DNA of 64,000 nucleotides, taken from assembly GCF_002078505.1 (NCBI RefSeq), contig NZ_LUAV01000035.1, positions 124,001 through 188,000 of the forward strand. Direction: 5' to 3'. Both the position numbers and the translations under genes were made by a program. Position 1 is the first letter of the stretch. Each line of letters opens with the position of its first letter. Shown here in pieces: positions 34,266 through 43,763 of this stretch. The notes below the pieces were generated by a model. The model did no database searches, was not told where the DNA came from, and was given only the letters and a program-made list of their open reading frames with translations. This DNA is from Ensifer aridi (GTDB lineage: Bacteria > Pseudomonadota > Alphaproteobacteria > Rhizobiales > Rhizobiaceae).

Positions 34266-34930
34266 GGGGGTGGGCTTTCCTAAGCCGGTTGGCCGCCAGA
34301 GAGACCTCTCAACATTAAAGGGGCACGGACATGCGATGGCAAGATCAAAAAGCGAACGATGGCGCCTCATGAGCAAGGTCACGGCGCCCGCGCGGCTTAA
34401 GTCGTGCAAGAAAGCGGACACCGCTGTGGATGTCGAGAAGGATGACAGCCACGGCAGCATTATTGGCCGATCGGCTAATGATGCACCTTATCGTTAAAAC
34501 AGAGGCTCTGGCTCGTCATCACGACGACCGGTCCCGACACCGGAGACATGGCGATTCCTGAGGGAATCCCGCCGGAATGCACTGGAAAATTTGAAAGTCT
34601 TTCGCATTCGCCGTCGAAATCAGCGGCTAGCGATCCTGCGCACGAGGCCGCACAATCGGTGTACTTGTGATGGCTTCCATCCGGCGAGGCCGCACGGCCT
34701 GGATCACCGCCTGTAGAAAGCTGGGTGCGGGCGATCGAAATGCAACGGCCGGAAGTTGGAGGAGCAGCTATCCGGTCTCTGTCGTTCGGCTGCGTCGCGA
34801 TGACGCCGCCAGAGCGGGATGCGGAAAAATGTGAGCGGTTTTCCGGCTGCATCCCGCTCCAACTTAAAGAGAGGCGATCACGTCATGATCTCGGGTTGAT
34901 CCAAGATCATGGTGGTCTCAGGGAGGAAAT
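34266..34930. other. Long intergenic region with two palindromes
   Basis: About 660 bases without a convincing gene. It contains an 18-base near-palindrome ATTGGCCGATCGGCTAAT at 34462-34479 (one mismatch pair), possibly an operator, and the mosaic palindrome at 34812. A 76-codon frame at 34725-34955 overlaps that repeat and the next gene and is not credible. Confidence 0.5.
34812..34859. repeat. Intergenic palindromic repeat
   Basis: GAGCGGGATGC pairs perfectly with GCATCCCGCTC, and GGAAAA with TTTTCC further in, forming a long stem just upstream of the purine permease leader. Its composition is typical of dispersed rhizobial palindromes. No second copy is in this window. Confidence 0.55.
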
Positions 34931-36223
34931 ATGTTTGAACGACTCTTCAAGCTGAAAGAACATGACACGACCGTCCGCACGGAAGTGATTGCCGGTGTCA
35001 CGACGTTCCTGACGATGTCCTACATCATCTTCGTCAACCCGGATATCCTGTCGACGACGGGCATGGATCGCGACGCCGTCTTCGTCGCGACCTGTCTCGC
35101 CGCCGCCCTCGGCTCGGCCGTCATGGCGCTCGTCGCCAATTGGCCGATCGGTATGGCTCCGGGCATGGGGCTCAACGCCTTCTTCGCCTTCACCGTGGTC
35201 GCCGCGCTCGGCTTCACATGGCAGCAGGCGCTCGGCGCCGTATTCATTTCGGGTCTCATCTTTCTGCTCTTGACGGTTACCGGTGTGCGGAGCTGGCTCA
35301 TTGCCGGGATACCGCATTCGCTGCGCAGCGCCATTGCGGCCGGTATCGGCCTTTTCCTCGGCATTATCGCGCTCAAGAACGCCGGCATCGTCGTCGACAA
35401 TCCGGCGACGCTGGTCGGCCTCGGCGATCTCAAACAGACGGGGCCGCTGCTCGCTATCCTCGGCTTCTTCGTGATCGCCGTTCTCGACTCGCTCAAAGTG
35501 CGCGGATCGATCCTCATCGGCATACTCGTCGTCACCGTCCTATCGATGCTTCTCGGTGTCTCCGAGTTCAAGGGCGTCGTCTCGGCGCCGCCGAGCATCG
35601 CCCCGACCTTCCTGCAGCTCGATATCATGGGCGCCCTGCATGGCGGCCTCGTCCATGTCATCCTAGTCTTCGTGCTCGTCGAAGTCTTCGATGCGACCGG
35701 CACGCTGATCGGTGTCGCCAAACGCGCGAAACTGGTGGAGGAGGGCAAGCCCAGTCGCCTTGGACGCGCACTGCTTGCCGACAGTTCGGCCATCATCGCC
35801 GGTTCGCTGATCGGCACCAGCAGCACCACAGCCTATGTCGAAAGCGCTTCCGGCGTGCAAGCCGGCGGCCGCACCGGTCTCACCGCGCTCACGATCTCGG
35901 TGTTGTTCCTCGCCGCACTCTTCGTCTCGCCGCTTGCCGCCGCCGTCCCGTCCTATGCGACCGCGCCGGCGCTGCTTTACGTCGCGGGCCTGATGATGCG
36001 TGAGCTCACGGAAATCGAGTGGGACGATCTGACGGAAGCAGCACCTGCGGCGCTGACGGCGATCGCCATGCCATTCACCTACTCGATCGCCAACGGCCTC
36101 GCCTTCGGCTTCGTCAGCTACGTCGTCCTGAAAATCTGCACCGGCAAGTGGAATGTTATCCATCCGGCGACCCAGCTCGTCGCGGCGCTCTTCGTCGTCC
36201 GCTTCGCCTTCTTCGGCGGGTGA
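34931..36223 (+). CDS. AzgA-type purine (adenine/guanine/hypoxanthine) permease
   Basis: Membrane transporter of 430 residues, NCS2 superfamily, AzgA/GhxP branch. Hallmarks are VIAGVTTFLTMSYIIFVNP at the start, ANWPIGMAPGMGLNAFF near residue 75, FVLVEVFDATGTLIGVAKRA, and GTSSTTAYVESASGVQAGGRTG near residue 300. It imports purine bases by proton symport. The ribosome site CAGGGAGGAAAT is strong. It is convergent with the allantoinase fusion and opens the purine-catabolic region, so hypoxanthine and guanine are likely substrates. Confidence 0.92.
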   Translation: MFERLFKLKEHDTTVRTEVIAGVTTFLTMSYIIFVNPDILSTTGMDRDAVFVATCLAAALGSAVMALVANWPIGMAPGMGLNAFFAFTVVAALGFTWQQALGAVFISGLIFLLLTVTGVRSWLIAGIPHSLRSAIAAGIGLFLGIIALKNAGIVVDNPATLVGLGDLKQTGPLLAILGFFVIAVLDSLKVRGSILIGILVVTVLSMLLGVSEFKGVVSAPPSIAPTFLQLDIMGALHGGLVHVILVFVLVEVFDATGTLIGVAKRAKLVEEGKPSRLGRALLADSSAIIAGSLIGTSSTTAYVESASGVQAGGRTGLTALTISVLFLAALFVSPLAAAVPSYATAPALLYVAGLMMRELTEIEWDDLTEAAPAALTAIAMPFTYSIANGLAFGFVSYVVLKICTGKWNVIHPATQLVAALFVVRFAFFGG

Positions 36224-36272
36224 GGTCGCAGCTTCCTTCCAAAACTCTCCATAGATGAGGGGACATACAAAA

Positions 36273-36299
36273 CGGCCGGCCCGAAACTCGGGCCGGCCG
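36273..36299. terminator. Bidirectional intrinsic terminator
   Basis: CGGCCGGCCCGA and TCGGGCCGGCCG form a perfect 12-base stem with loop AAC between converging genes. On the minus strand TTTTGTATG follows, a good intrinsic terminator for the allantoinase fusion; on the plus strand ATCTTCGTTT follows. Confidence 0.85.
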
Positions 36300-36329
36300 A
36301 TCTTCGTTTAGAGAATGCCGCCTTTTTCC

Positions 36330-37745
36330 TCAGTCCGGCAGCATGTCGCGGAGTCGCAGGAGTGCGATCCGCTCCACCTGGTGGCAGGCAGTGTGGAATT
36401 CGGTCTCACGGTCATTGTCGATCCGATTTTCGAAGGCCGCGAGGATTTCGTCCTTGCTGCGGCCCTTGACGGCCATGATGAAGGGAAAGCCGAATTTTTC
36501 GACATAGGCGCTGTTAAGCGCCCTGAAGCGCTCCCGCTCGCGGTCCGTCAGGGCGTCGAGGCCAGCCGAAGCCTGCTCTTCAGTGGAGCTTTCGGTCAGG
36601 CGTTTCGCTTCGGCGAGCTTGCCGGCAAGATCCGGGTGCGCGTTCATGACAGCAAGCCGTTCCTCTTCGCTCGCTTCGCGAAACACCGCGGTCAACGCCG
36701 CGTGCAGGCCGGTTGCCGTATCGTTGGCGGGGGCAAGCTCGCCGGCGAAGGCGCGCTTCGCGATCCAGCTCGAATGCTCGAAGACGCCGCCGAAGCGGTC
36801 GGCGAAGGTCTCTTCGGAAAGCCGCGAGGGACGGTTCTCGTTCGGTTGGAACGGATAGGCTTCTGTCCAGTAACGAGCGATATCGATGCGGCGGGCGAGC
36901 CAGACCTTCTCATGACTCTTCACATAATCGAGAAAGCGCGCCAGCGCGGCCGCCCGGCCCGGACGGCCCACGAGCCGGCAGTGCAGGCCGATGCTCATCA
37001 TCTTCGGCGAGCCGGCGGCACCTTCGGCATAGAGGACGTCGAAACTGTCCTTCAGGTAACTGAAGAACTGATCGCCGCTGTTGAAGCCTTGCGCCGTCGC
37101 GAAGCGCATGTCGTTGGCGTCGAGCGTATAGGGGATGACGAGCTGATGCCGGCCGGCATGTTCGTGCCAATAGGGCAGGTCGTCGGCATAGGAATCGGAG
37201 ACGTAATCGAAGCCGCCAGTCTCGGTGACGAGGTCGAGCGTGTTTGCGGAGCAGCGGCCGGTGTACCAGCCGCGCGGCCGCTCGCCGGTAACGATCGTGT
37301 GCAGGCGGATCGCTTCGGCGATCTCGGCGCGCTCGCGCTCGATGTCGAAGTCCTTATACTCGATCCATTTCAAACCGTGTGAAGCGATTTCCCAGCCGGC
37401 ATTCTGCATGGCGGCGACCTGGGTCGGCGAACGCTTGAGGGCCGTGGCGACGCCATAGACGGTGACCGGCACTTGCCTCTCGATGAAGAGCCGGTGCAGC
37501 CGCCAGAAGCCGGCGCGCGCGCCATATTCGTAGATAGACTCCATGTTCCAGTGCCGCTGTCCCGGCCATGCTTGCGCGCCGACGATTTCCGACAGAAACG
37601 CCTCCGACGCCGCGTCGCCATGAACGACGCAGTTCTCTCCGCCCTCTTCGTAATTGACCACGAATTGCACGGCGATCCGCGCTTCGCCGGGCCAGGCAAC
37701 ACGCGGGTTCGGACCATGACCCAGAAGATCGCGTGGGTATCTCAT
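36330..37745 (-). CDS. puuE: Allantoinase PuuE - OHCU decarboxylase UraD fusion
   Basis: Bifunctional purine-catabolic enzyme of 471 residues. Residues 1-300 are a PuuE allantoinase of the polysaccharide-deacetylase fold (RYPRDLLGHGPNPR, NYEEGGEN, EIASHGLKWIEY, GRCSANT, the last being a family motif). Residues 305-471 are an OHCU decarboxylase with the catalytic His in MNAHPDLAGKLA, SSTEEQASAGLD, and FGFPFIMAVKGRS. The fused enzyme would convert OHCU to S-allantoin and hydrolyse allantoin to allantoate, two consecutive steps after HIU hydrolase, which is encoded divergently 168 bases away. Both active-site sets look intact. Confidence 0.93.
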   Translation of the reverse strand: MRYPRDLLGHGPNPRVAWPGEARIAVQFVVNYEEGGENCVVHGDAASEAFLSEIVGAQAWPGQRHWNMESIYEYGARAGFWRLHRLFIERQVPVTVYGVATALKRSPTQVAAMQNAGWEIASHGLKWIEYKDFDIERERAEIAEAIRLHTIVTGERPRGWYTGRCSANTLDLVTETGGFDYVSDSYADDLPYWHEHAGRHQLVIPYTLDANDMRFATAQGFNSGDQFFSYLKDSFDVLYAEGAAGSPKMMSIGLHCRLVGRPGRAAALARFLDYVKSHEKVWLARRIDIARYWTEAYPFQPNENRPSRLSEETFADRFGGVFEHSSWIAKRAFAGELAPANDTATGLHAALTAVFREASEEERLAVMNAHPDLAGKLAEAKRLTESSTEEQASAGLDALTDRERERFRALNSAYVEKFGFPFIMAVKGRSKDEILAAFENRIDNDRETEFHTACHQVERIALLRLRDMLPD

Positions 37746-37913
37746 AGCAACAGCTCCTCCGGTGATTGTATCGTGACGACGATTGGTAGCGAGAAAATCA
37801 CCGGCCTATTCCCCTCGAAAAATTTGAAAGTCTCGAAGGTTGAGCTTGCTACCCAAAGGCGCCCGCGCTTTGGATACTCGTCCTCGATGCTGACTTCGGA
37901 GGAGCGATAAAGC

Positions 37914-38285
37914 ATGCAATCTCAAGGCGGAACGGCCGGGCGCCTGACAACACATGTGCTCGACACGGCGAACGGCAAACCGGCAAACAATCTTCGCATC
38001 GATCTCTACCGCATCGAGAGTGATCGGATGGAGCATCTCTCCACAACCCGGACCAACGACGACGGGCGCTGCGATGAGCCGCTCCTCAAGGGGGCCGCGA
38101 TGGAGACGGGCACCTACGAGCTGCACTTTCACGCCGGCGAATATCTCGGCGCCGCGGGCGATCGCGGCGCGCACCCGTTTCTCGATCTGATCCCGATCCG
38201 CTTCGGGATCGCCGACCGTGCCACGCATTATCACGTGCCGCTCCTGCTTTCGCCCTACGGCTATTCCACCTATCGCGGGAGCTGA
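37914..38285 (+). CDS. uraH: 5-hydroxyisourate hydrolase
   Basis: Transthyretin-like HIU hydrolase of 123 residues acting between urate oxidase and OHCU decarboxylase. The catalytic set is present: His in LTTHVLDTANGKPA, Arg in IDLYRI, His in HYHVPLLLSP, and the C-terminal signature YGYSTYRGS. AGGAG lies 10 bases before the ATG. It leads a tight cluster: xdhA begins 5 bases after its stop. The region upstream must hold the divergent promoter shared with the PuuE-UraD gene. Confidence 0.94.
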   Translation: MQSQGGTAGRLTTHVLDTANGKPANNLRIDLYRIESDRMEHLSTTRTNDDGRCDEPLLKGAAMETGTYELHFHAGEYLGAAGDRGAHPFLDLIPIRFGIADRATHYHVPLLLSPYGYSTYRGS

Positions 38286-38290
38286 CGGTC

Positions 38291-39769
38291 ATGACCGAGA
38301 TCCGCAACACGATCCGTTTCCTCCTGAACGACCGCCTCATCGAGCTCGCCGACGTCTCGCCCGTCCAGATGCTGCTCGACTTCCTGCGAATTGAACGCAA
38401 CCTTCGCGGCACCAAGGAAGGCTGCGCGGAAGGCGACTGCGGCGCCTGCACCGTCCTCGTCGGCCGGCCCCTCGACGGGAAGCTGACATACGAGTCCGTC
38501 AACGCCTGCATCCGTTTCGTCGCTTCCCTCGACGGCTGCCATGTCGTGACGGTCGAGGCGCTCGCGCAGCCGAATGGTCCGCTCCATCCGGTCCAACGGG
38601 CAATGGTCGACACGCACGCATCGCAATGCGGCTTTTGCACACCGGGCTTTGTTATGTCCCTTTATGGTCTGTGGATGGCGAATCCGAAGCCGAGCATCGA
38701 GGAAATCGAGAAAGCGCTGCAGGGCAATCTCTGTCGCTGCACCGGCTACGCGGCGATCATCCGCGCGGCGCAGGCGATTTCATCGATCGGCGAGGTCGGC
38801 AAAGACCCGCTGGTCGCGGAACGTGAGAAGATCACGCAACAACTGGCCGCCCTTAGGGACGGCCGCCGGGTCGAAATCGGCGGCGAAGACGAACGCGTCG
38901 TGCTTCCGGCTTCGCTCGACGATTTCGCCGCGGTTCTCGAGGCCAATCCGAAGGCGACGATCGTCGCCGGCTCGACGGACGTCGGCCTGTGGGTGACGAA
39001 GTTCATGCGCGACATCGCGCCGGTCGTCCATCTCTCGCATCTCGACGAACTGCGGCGGATTTCCGTCGACGCCGAAGGGGTCACGCTTGCCGCCGGCGTC
39101 AGCTACACGGAGGCCTTCCCGGTGGTCGTCCGGCACTTCCCGCAATTGCGCGAACTCTGGGAGCGGATCGGAGGCGAGCAGGTGCGTAACATGGGCACGG
39201 TCGGCGGCAACATCGCAAACGGCTCGCCGATCGGCGATACCCCGCCGGCGCTGATCGCTCTTGGCGCAACGATAACCCTGCGCAAGGGGACGAGGCGCCG
39301 GACGCTGCCGCTCGAGGCCTTCTTTATCGAATACGGCAAGCAGGATCGTGAGCCCGGCGAGTTTGTCGAGAGTATCCGGATTCCGTTTCTCGCCGATGGC
39401 GACAGCTTCGCCGTCTACAAGGTCTCGAAGCGGTTCGACGAGGATATTTCCGCAGTGTGCGGTGCCTTCCGGCTGAAGCTCGATGGCACCGGCCGGGTTG
39501 CCGATGCGGTGATTGCCTTCGGCGGTATGGCAGGCACGCCGAAGCGCGCGTCGAACGTGGAGGCCGCTCTCAAGGGCGTGCCGTGGAACGATTCCAGCAT
39601 CGACGTTGCTGTCGCTGCCTTCGAGCAGGATTTCACGCCGCTCACCGATTGGCGCGCCTCGGCCGGCTACCGCATGCTGGTTGCCAAAAACCTGCTGCGG
39701 CGCTTCTATCTGGAAACGCAGGACACGAACAACGTTCGTATCGCTCGCGCCGCCGCAGTCGCTGTCTAG
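38291..39769 (+). CDS. xdhA: Xanthine dehydrogenase small subunit (FeS/FAD)
   Basis: 492-residue subunit carrying electrons from molybdenum to NAD. The plant-type 2Fe-2S motif is GCAEGDCGACTVLVG near residue 40, and the second 2Fe-2S domain has CGFCTPG and CRCTGY. The FAD domain starts near 195 with ATIVAGSTDVGLW and includes EQVRNMGTVGGNIANGSPIGD. The CO-dehydrogenase-type C-terminal domain ends the protein. It combines with XdhB in the cytoplasm to oxidise hypoxanthine and xanthine to urate. Confidence 0.96.
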   Translation: MTEIRNTIRFLLNDRLIELADVSPVQMLLDFLRIERNLRGTKEGCAEGDCGACTVLVGRPLDGKLTYESVNACIRFVASLDGCHVVTVEALAQPNGPLHPVQRAMVDTHASQCGFCTPGFVMSLYGLWMANPKPSIEEIEKALQGNLCRCTGYAAIIRAAQAISSIGEVGKDPLVAEREKITQQLAALRDGRRVEIGGEDERVVLPASLDDFAAVLEANPKATIVAGSTDVGLWVTKFMRDIAPVVHLSHLDELRRISVDAEGVTLAAGVSYTEAFPVVVRHFPQLRELWERIGGEQVRNMGTVGGNIANGSPIGDTPPALIALGATITLRKGTRRRTLPLEAFFIEYGKQDREPGEFVESIRIPFLADGDSFAVYKVSKRFDEDISAVCGAFRLKLDGTGRVADAVIAFGGMAGTPKRASNVEAALKGVPWNDSSIDVAVAAFEQDFTPLTDWRASAGYRMLVAKNLLRRFYLETQDTNNVRIARAAAVAV

Positions 39770-39782
39770 AGGAGGTGAACCC

Positions 39783-42128
39783 ATGAATGTGATGCAGCCC
39801 ATAGACCGCATCCGCGGCGGCGTCCACGAAAAGGAACGCCACGAGTCCGGCCACAAGCATGTGTCGGGCATGGCCGAATATATCGACGATATTCCGGAGC
39901 CGGCCGGCACGCTGCACGGCTATCTTGGACTCTCTGAGCGCGCGCACGCCGAAATCCTGTCGATCGACTTCGAGGCGGTAAAGAACAGCCCCGGCGTCGT
40001 CGGGATCATGGCGGCGGACGACATTCCGGGCGAGAACGACATCAGCCCAGCCCACAAGCACGACGATCCTGTGTTCGCCACCGGCAAGGTCGAATTCCAC
40101 GGCCAGCCGATCTTCGCCGTGATCGCGACTTCGCGCGATGCCGCCCGGCGCGCGGCGGCGAAGGTGAAGATCGAATATCGCGATCTGCCGCATGTGACCG
40201 ACGTCGTCGAAGCCGCGGCCGCCAACTATCCGCTGGTGATCGATCCCCTGAAGCTCGAACGCGGCGACATCGACGCCGGCTTTGCCAGGGCGAGGCATGT
40301 CGTCGAGGGCGAAATGCGGATCGGCGGCCAGGACCATTTCTATCTCGAGGGCCACATCTCCTTTGCCATTCCCGGCGAGGACGACGAGGTGACAGTCTTT
40401 GCTTCGACGCAGCATCCGAGCGAGACGCAGCACATGGTCGCCAAGGTGCTAGGCGTGCCGTCGAATGCCGTGACGGTGAATGTTCGCCGCATGGGCGGCG
40501 GCTTCGGCGGCAAGGAAACGCAAGCAAACCTCTTTGCCGCGGTGGCGGCGCTTGCGGCGAGGAAATACCGCCGCGCCGTCAAGGTGCGCCCGGATCGCGA
40601 CGACGACATGACGGCGACCGGCAAGCGGCACGACTTCCACGTCGACTACAAGATCGGCTTTGACGACGACGGCCGGATCGAGGCGGTGGACGCAGTCTTC
40701 GCCGCCCGCTGCGGCTTCTCGGCGGACCTTTCCGGGCCGGTGACCGACCGCGCGCTCTTTCACGCCGACAACTGCTATTTCTATCCGAACGTCCGGCTGC
40801 GCTCACGCCCGCTCAAGACCAACACGGTCTCGAATACCGCCTTCCGTGGTTTCGGCGGGCCGCAGGGCATGGTCGGCGGCGAACGGATGATCGAGGACAT
40901 CGCGTACACGCTCGGCAAGGATCCGCTCGAAATCCGCAAGCTCAATTTCTACGGCGGCGAGGGGCGCAACCTGACACCGTACCACCAGACAGTCGAGGAC
41001 AACATCATCGGCCGGATCATCGAGGAGCTCGAGACTTCGTCGGACTATGCCGCCCGGCGCCAAGCCATCCTTGCCTTCAACCGTCGGAACCACGTCATCA
41101 AGCGCGGCATCGCGTTGACACCGGTGAAATTCGGCATCTCTTTCACCAAGACCGAATACAACCAGGCTGGCGCGTTGATCCATGTCTATACGGACGGCTC
41201 GATCCAACTGAACCACGGCGGCACCGAGATGGGGCAGGGGCTTTACACCAAGGTGGCGCAAGTGGTCGCGGACGAGTTCCAGGTCGATCTCGACCGTATC
41301 AAAGTGACGGCAACCTCGACCGGCAAGGTGCCGAACACCTCGGCGACGGCAGCATCTTCCGGCTCCGACCTGAACGGCATGGCGGCCGCAAATGCGGCGC
41401 AGCAGATCAAGGCGCGGCTCGTGCGCTTCGCGGCGGAGCGTTACGGTGTTGACGAAGCCGACGTCGCGTTCGAACCGAATATGGTGAGGATCGGCGCAGA
41501 ACGCATCGCCTTCGCCGACCTCATAAAATCCGCCTATGCCGCGCGGGTGCAGCTCTCGGCCGCCGGGTTCTACAAGACGCCGAAAATCCATTGGGACCGC
41601 GCCGAGGGCAGGGGAAGGCCGTTCTATTACTATGCCTATGGTGCTTCCTGCTCGGAGGTCAGCGTCGATACGCTTACCGGCGAATACCAGGTCGAGCGTA
41701 CGGACATCATCCACGATGTCGGCAAGTCGCTCAATCCGGCGCTCGATCTCGGTCAGGTCGAGGGGGCCTTCGTGCAGGGCATGGGCTGGCTGACGACGGA
41801 AGAACTCTGGTGGGATGCGAAGGGGCGCCTGCGCACCCATGCGCCCTCCACCTACAAGATTCCGCTTGCCTCCGATCGCCCGCGCGTCTTCAACGTGCGG
41901 CTGGCGGAATGGTCGGTCAACCGGGAAGAGACGATCCGCCGATCGAAGGCGGTGGGGGAACCGCCCTTCATGCTGGGCATTTCCGTCCTTGAAGCTATAT
42001 CCATGGCAGCGGCGAGCGTTGCGGCGTATCGTCTCCCGCCGCGCATCGATACGCCGGCGACGCCGGAACGGGTGCTGATGGCGATCGAGCGTCTGCGCGG
42101 GGCGGCGCGCGATGCAGCGAATGGCTGA
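39783..42128 (+). CDS. xdhB: Xanthine dehydrogenase molybdopterin-binding subunit
   Basis: 781-residue catalytic subunit. Pterin- and molybdenum-contacting motifs are RRMGGGFGGKE, NTAFRGFGGPQGM, QLNHGGTEMGQGLYTKV and ATAASSGSDLNG; the catalytic glutamate is in AVGEPPFMLG near residue 727. GGAGGTGAA precedes the ATG at 39783, which opens 13 bases after the xdhA stop. Length and motif order match bacterial XdhB. Confidence 0.96.
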   Translation: MNVMQPIDRIRGGVHEKERHESGHKHVSGMAEYIDDIPEPAGTLHGYLGLSERAHAEILSIDFEAVKNSPGVVGIMAADDIPGENDISPAHKHDDPVFATGKVEFHGQPIFAVIATSRDAARRAAAKVKIEYRDLPHVTDVVEAAAANYPLVIDPLKLERGDIDAGFARARHVVEGEMRIGGQDHFYLEGHISFAIPGEDDEVTVFASTQHPSETQHMVAKVLGVPSNAVTVNVRRMGGGFGGKETQANLFAAVAALAARKYRRAVKVRPDRDDDMTATGKRHDFHVDYKIGFDDDGRIEAVDAVFAARCGFSADLSGPVTDRALFHADNCYFYPNVRLRSRPLKTNTVSNTAFRGFGGPQGMVGGERMIEDIAYTLGKDPLEIRKLNFYGGEGRNLTPYHQTVEDNIIGRIIEELETSSDYAARRQAILAFNRRNHVIKRGIALTPVKFGISFTKTEYNQAGALIHVYTDGSIQLNHGGTEMGQGLYTKVAQVVADEFQVDLDRIKVTATSTGKVPNTSATAASSGSDLNGMAAANAAQQIKARLVRFAAERYGVDEADVAFEPNMVRIGAERIAFADLIKSAYAARVQLSAAGFYKTPKIHWDRAEGRGRPFYYYAYGASCSEVSVDTLTGEYQVERTDIIHDVGKSLNPALDLGQVEGAFVQGMGWLTTEELWWDAKGRLRTHAPSTYKIPLASDRPRVFNVRLAEWSVNREETIRRSKAVGEPPFMLGISVLEAISMAAASVAAYRLPPRIDTPATPERVLMAIERLRGAARDAANG

Positions 42129-42133
42129 CGGAG

Positions 42134-43009
42134 ATGGCAAACAAAGAGGATATCCGGGATTTCCTGGCTCGAGAGGGGGCGTGCATCCTCGTCGAGGTGA
42201 CGGACGCGGCCGGTTCGACGCCGCGCGACACGGATGCCTGGATGCTCGTCTCGACGGATCGCACCTTCGCCACGATCGGCGGCGGGCAGTTGGAATATAT
42301 GGCGATCGATCATGCTCGGAAGCTCATTCACGGAGCCGTTGCGGACGAGCGGCTGACAATTCCTCTGGGGCCGGAGATCGGACAATGCTGCGGCGGCCGC
42401 GTGGCGCTTTCCTTCAAGACCGTCGACAAGGAGGCGCGCACGGCCCTCGTCGCACGCAGCGATGCTGAGATCGCGCGCCGGCCGCACGTCTATATTTTCG
42501 GCGCGGGTCATGTCGGCAACGCGCTGGCGATGGCGCTGTCGTTGCTCCCCGTCCGGACTGTGCTCGTCGACACCCGCGAGCACGAGCTCTCGGCGATCGA
42601 CGTGCTAGGAATCGAGACCTGCCTGACGGCAATGCCCGAGGAGCTTGTGCGTGATGCGCCTTCAGGCAGCGCCTTCGTCATCCTTACGCATGACCACGCG
42701 CTCGACTTCCTGATCGCAGCGGAGGCGCTCGGCCGAAAGGATGCCTCCTATGTCGGCATGATCGGCTCGAAGACGAAGCGCGCCACCTTCAAAACATGGC
42801 TTGCCCGTGAAATCGAACGCCCCGAACTCTTCGACCGGCTCGTCTGCCCGATCGGCGGCACGGCGGTGAAGGACAAGCGGCCGGCTGTGATTGCAGCGTT
42901 GGCCGCGGCGGAGGTTCTCACCGCGGTACTCACTCATGACCGGCCGAAGAGTGCTGCGCGAAACAAGGAAAAGCCGGTAAAGGCAGAGGCCAGTTCCTCG
43001 TCCTTTTAG
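42134..43009 (+). CDS. xdhC: Xanthine dehydrogenase accessory protein XdhC
   Basis: 291-residue chaperone that sulfurates and inserts the molybdenum cofactor into XdhB. The XdhC/CoxI N-terminal domain has AGSTPRDTDAWM, TIGGGQLE and GPEIGQCCGG; the C-terminal Rossmann domain has VYIFGAGHVGNALA and YVGMIGSKTKRATF. It starts 5 bases after the xdhB stop. The C-terminal tail is lysine- and serine-rich and probably disordered. Confidence 0.94.
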   Translation: MANKEDIRDFLAREGACILVEVTDAAGSTPRDTDAWMLVSTDRTFATIGGGQLEYMAIDHARKLIHGAVADERLTIPLGPEIGQCCGGRVALSFKTVDKEARTALVARSDAEIARRPHVYIFGAGHVGNALAMALSLLPVRTVLVDTREHELSAIDVLGIETCLTAMPEELVRDAPSGSAFVILTHDHALDFLIAAEALGRKDASYVGMIGSKTKRATFKTWLAREIERPELFDRLVCPIGGTAVKDKRPAVIAALAAAEVLTAVLTHDRPKSAARNKEKPVKAEASSSSF

Positions 43010-43072
43010 TGGTGAAAGTCTGACGCTCTGGCGCTTAATCGAATGCTGGCTTCGATCCATTCCGGCGCAAGT

Positions 43073-43173
43073 GCATGCGTCCTTAAATCCTAGCGATTTA
43101 GGGACAAAGACATGCAGCAATTCAAAATGCTACAGCGTCCCTTGTGCGTCTGAAAAGACGCACGGCGCTGTAG
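43073..43173 (+). repeat. RIME-like intergenic mosaic element 2
   Basis: The complete form: first palindrome CCTTAAATC / GATTTAGGG, linker CATGCAGCAATTCAAAATGC, second palindrome GTGCGTCT / AGACGCAC nested in CTACAGCG...CGCTGTAG. It lies downstream of xdhC, between converging genes. Confidence 0.8.
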
Positions 43174-43214
43174 ACGATCAAATTCGTGCTGCGCGGGTAT
43201 CACCGCGAACGGAT

Positions 43215-43562
43215 TCACCGGCCGGCATGAACGAGTTTGGGGGTTGTATCGATCCCGTTCATGAGGAGCCTGCCGCCGGCACGCGAGATTTCGAGAGCCT
43301 TGCTGGGCTCGCCCAAACCGCCAGGAACCGAAATGGCAAGGCTTTGGCCCTCCTCGAGCGTTGCCTCGAAGCGAACGGGCGAGCCCTCCGCCCCATCGGC
43401 GATCGTGGTGACCACTCGAAAACCGCCATCGGCCTCCGTGTAATAAATGACGCCATGGTAAGCGCCGAGATCGATGCTCCCGCCTTGCAGGGCCTTAAGT
43501 TCATCTGCGAAGGCGTTGCCCGCCGTCAAGCAAAGCGCGGCAAGGATTGTGTATCTGTACAT
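43215..43562 (-). CDS. Small exported protein, unknown function
   Basis: 115-residue protein with a Sec signal peptide (MYRYTILAALCLTAGNAFADE). The mature 97 residues look like a small beta-rich domain: GGSIDLGAYHGVIYYTEADGGFRVVTTIADG, then a glycine-rich turn region. The ATG at 43562 is supported by AGGAGA 8 bases upstream; a longer frame to 43664 has no such site. I recognise no named family. It stands alone between the purine genes and a Crp-type regulator and could be periplasmic or outer-membrane associated. Confidence 0.72.
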   Translation of the reverse strand: MYRYTILAALCLTAGNAFADELKALQGGSIDLGAYHGVIYYTEADGGFRVVTTIADGAEGSPVRFEATLEEGQSLAISVPGGLGEPSKALEISRAGGRLLMNGIDTTPKLVHAGR

Positions 43563-43763
43563 GGAAGTTCTCCTCTTCAACCGAAGGGCCCGAACAAGAC
43601 CGGTGCCCGAAGGATATGAGGCGTGGCTAGGCTCCGTCTGTGAGAATTCGCACAGGCACGGCAACGCAATTCAATAAACGATCGGTGTGCCCACGCGTCC
43701 GGAGGGGCGGCCGGATTTTCTTTTACCGCCAGGGCCGAAGGAAGTAGATTCGGCCGAACGGAA

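Noticed and set aside
34725..34955. 76-codon frame before the purine permease
   Set aside because: It overlaps a palindromic repeat and the first codons of the permease, and resembles no protein.
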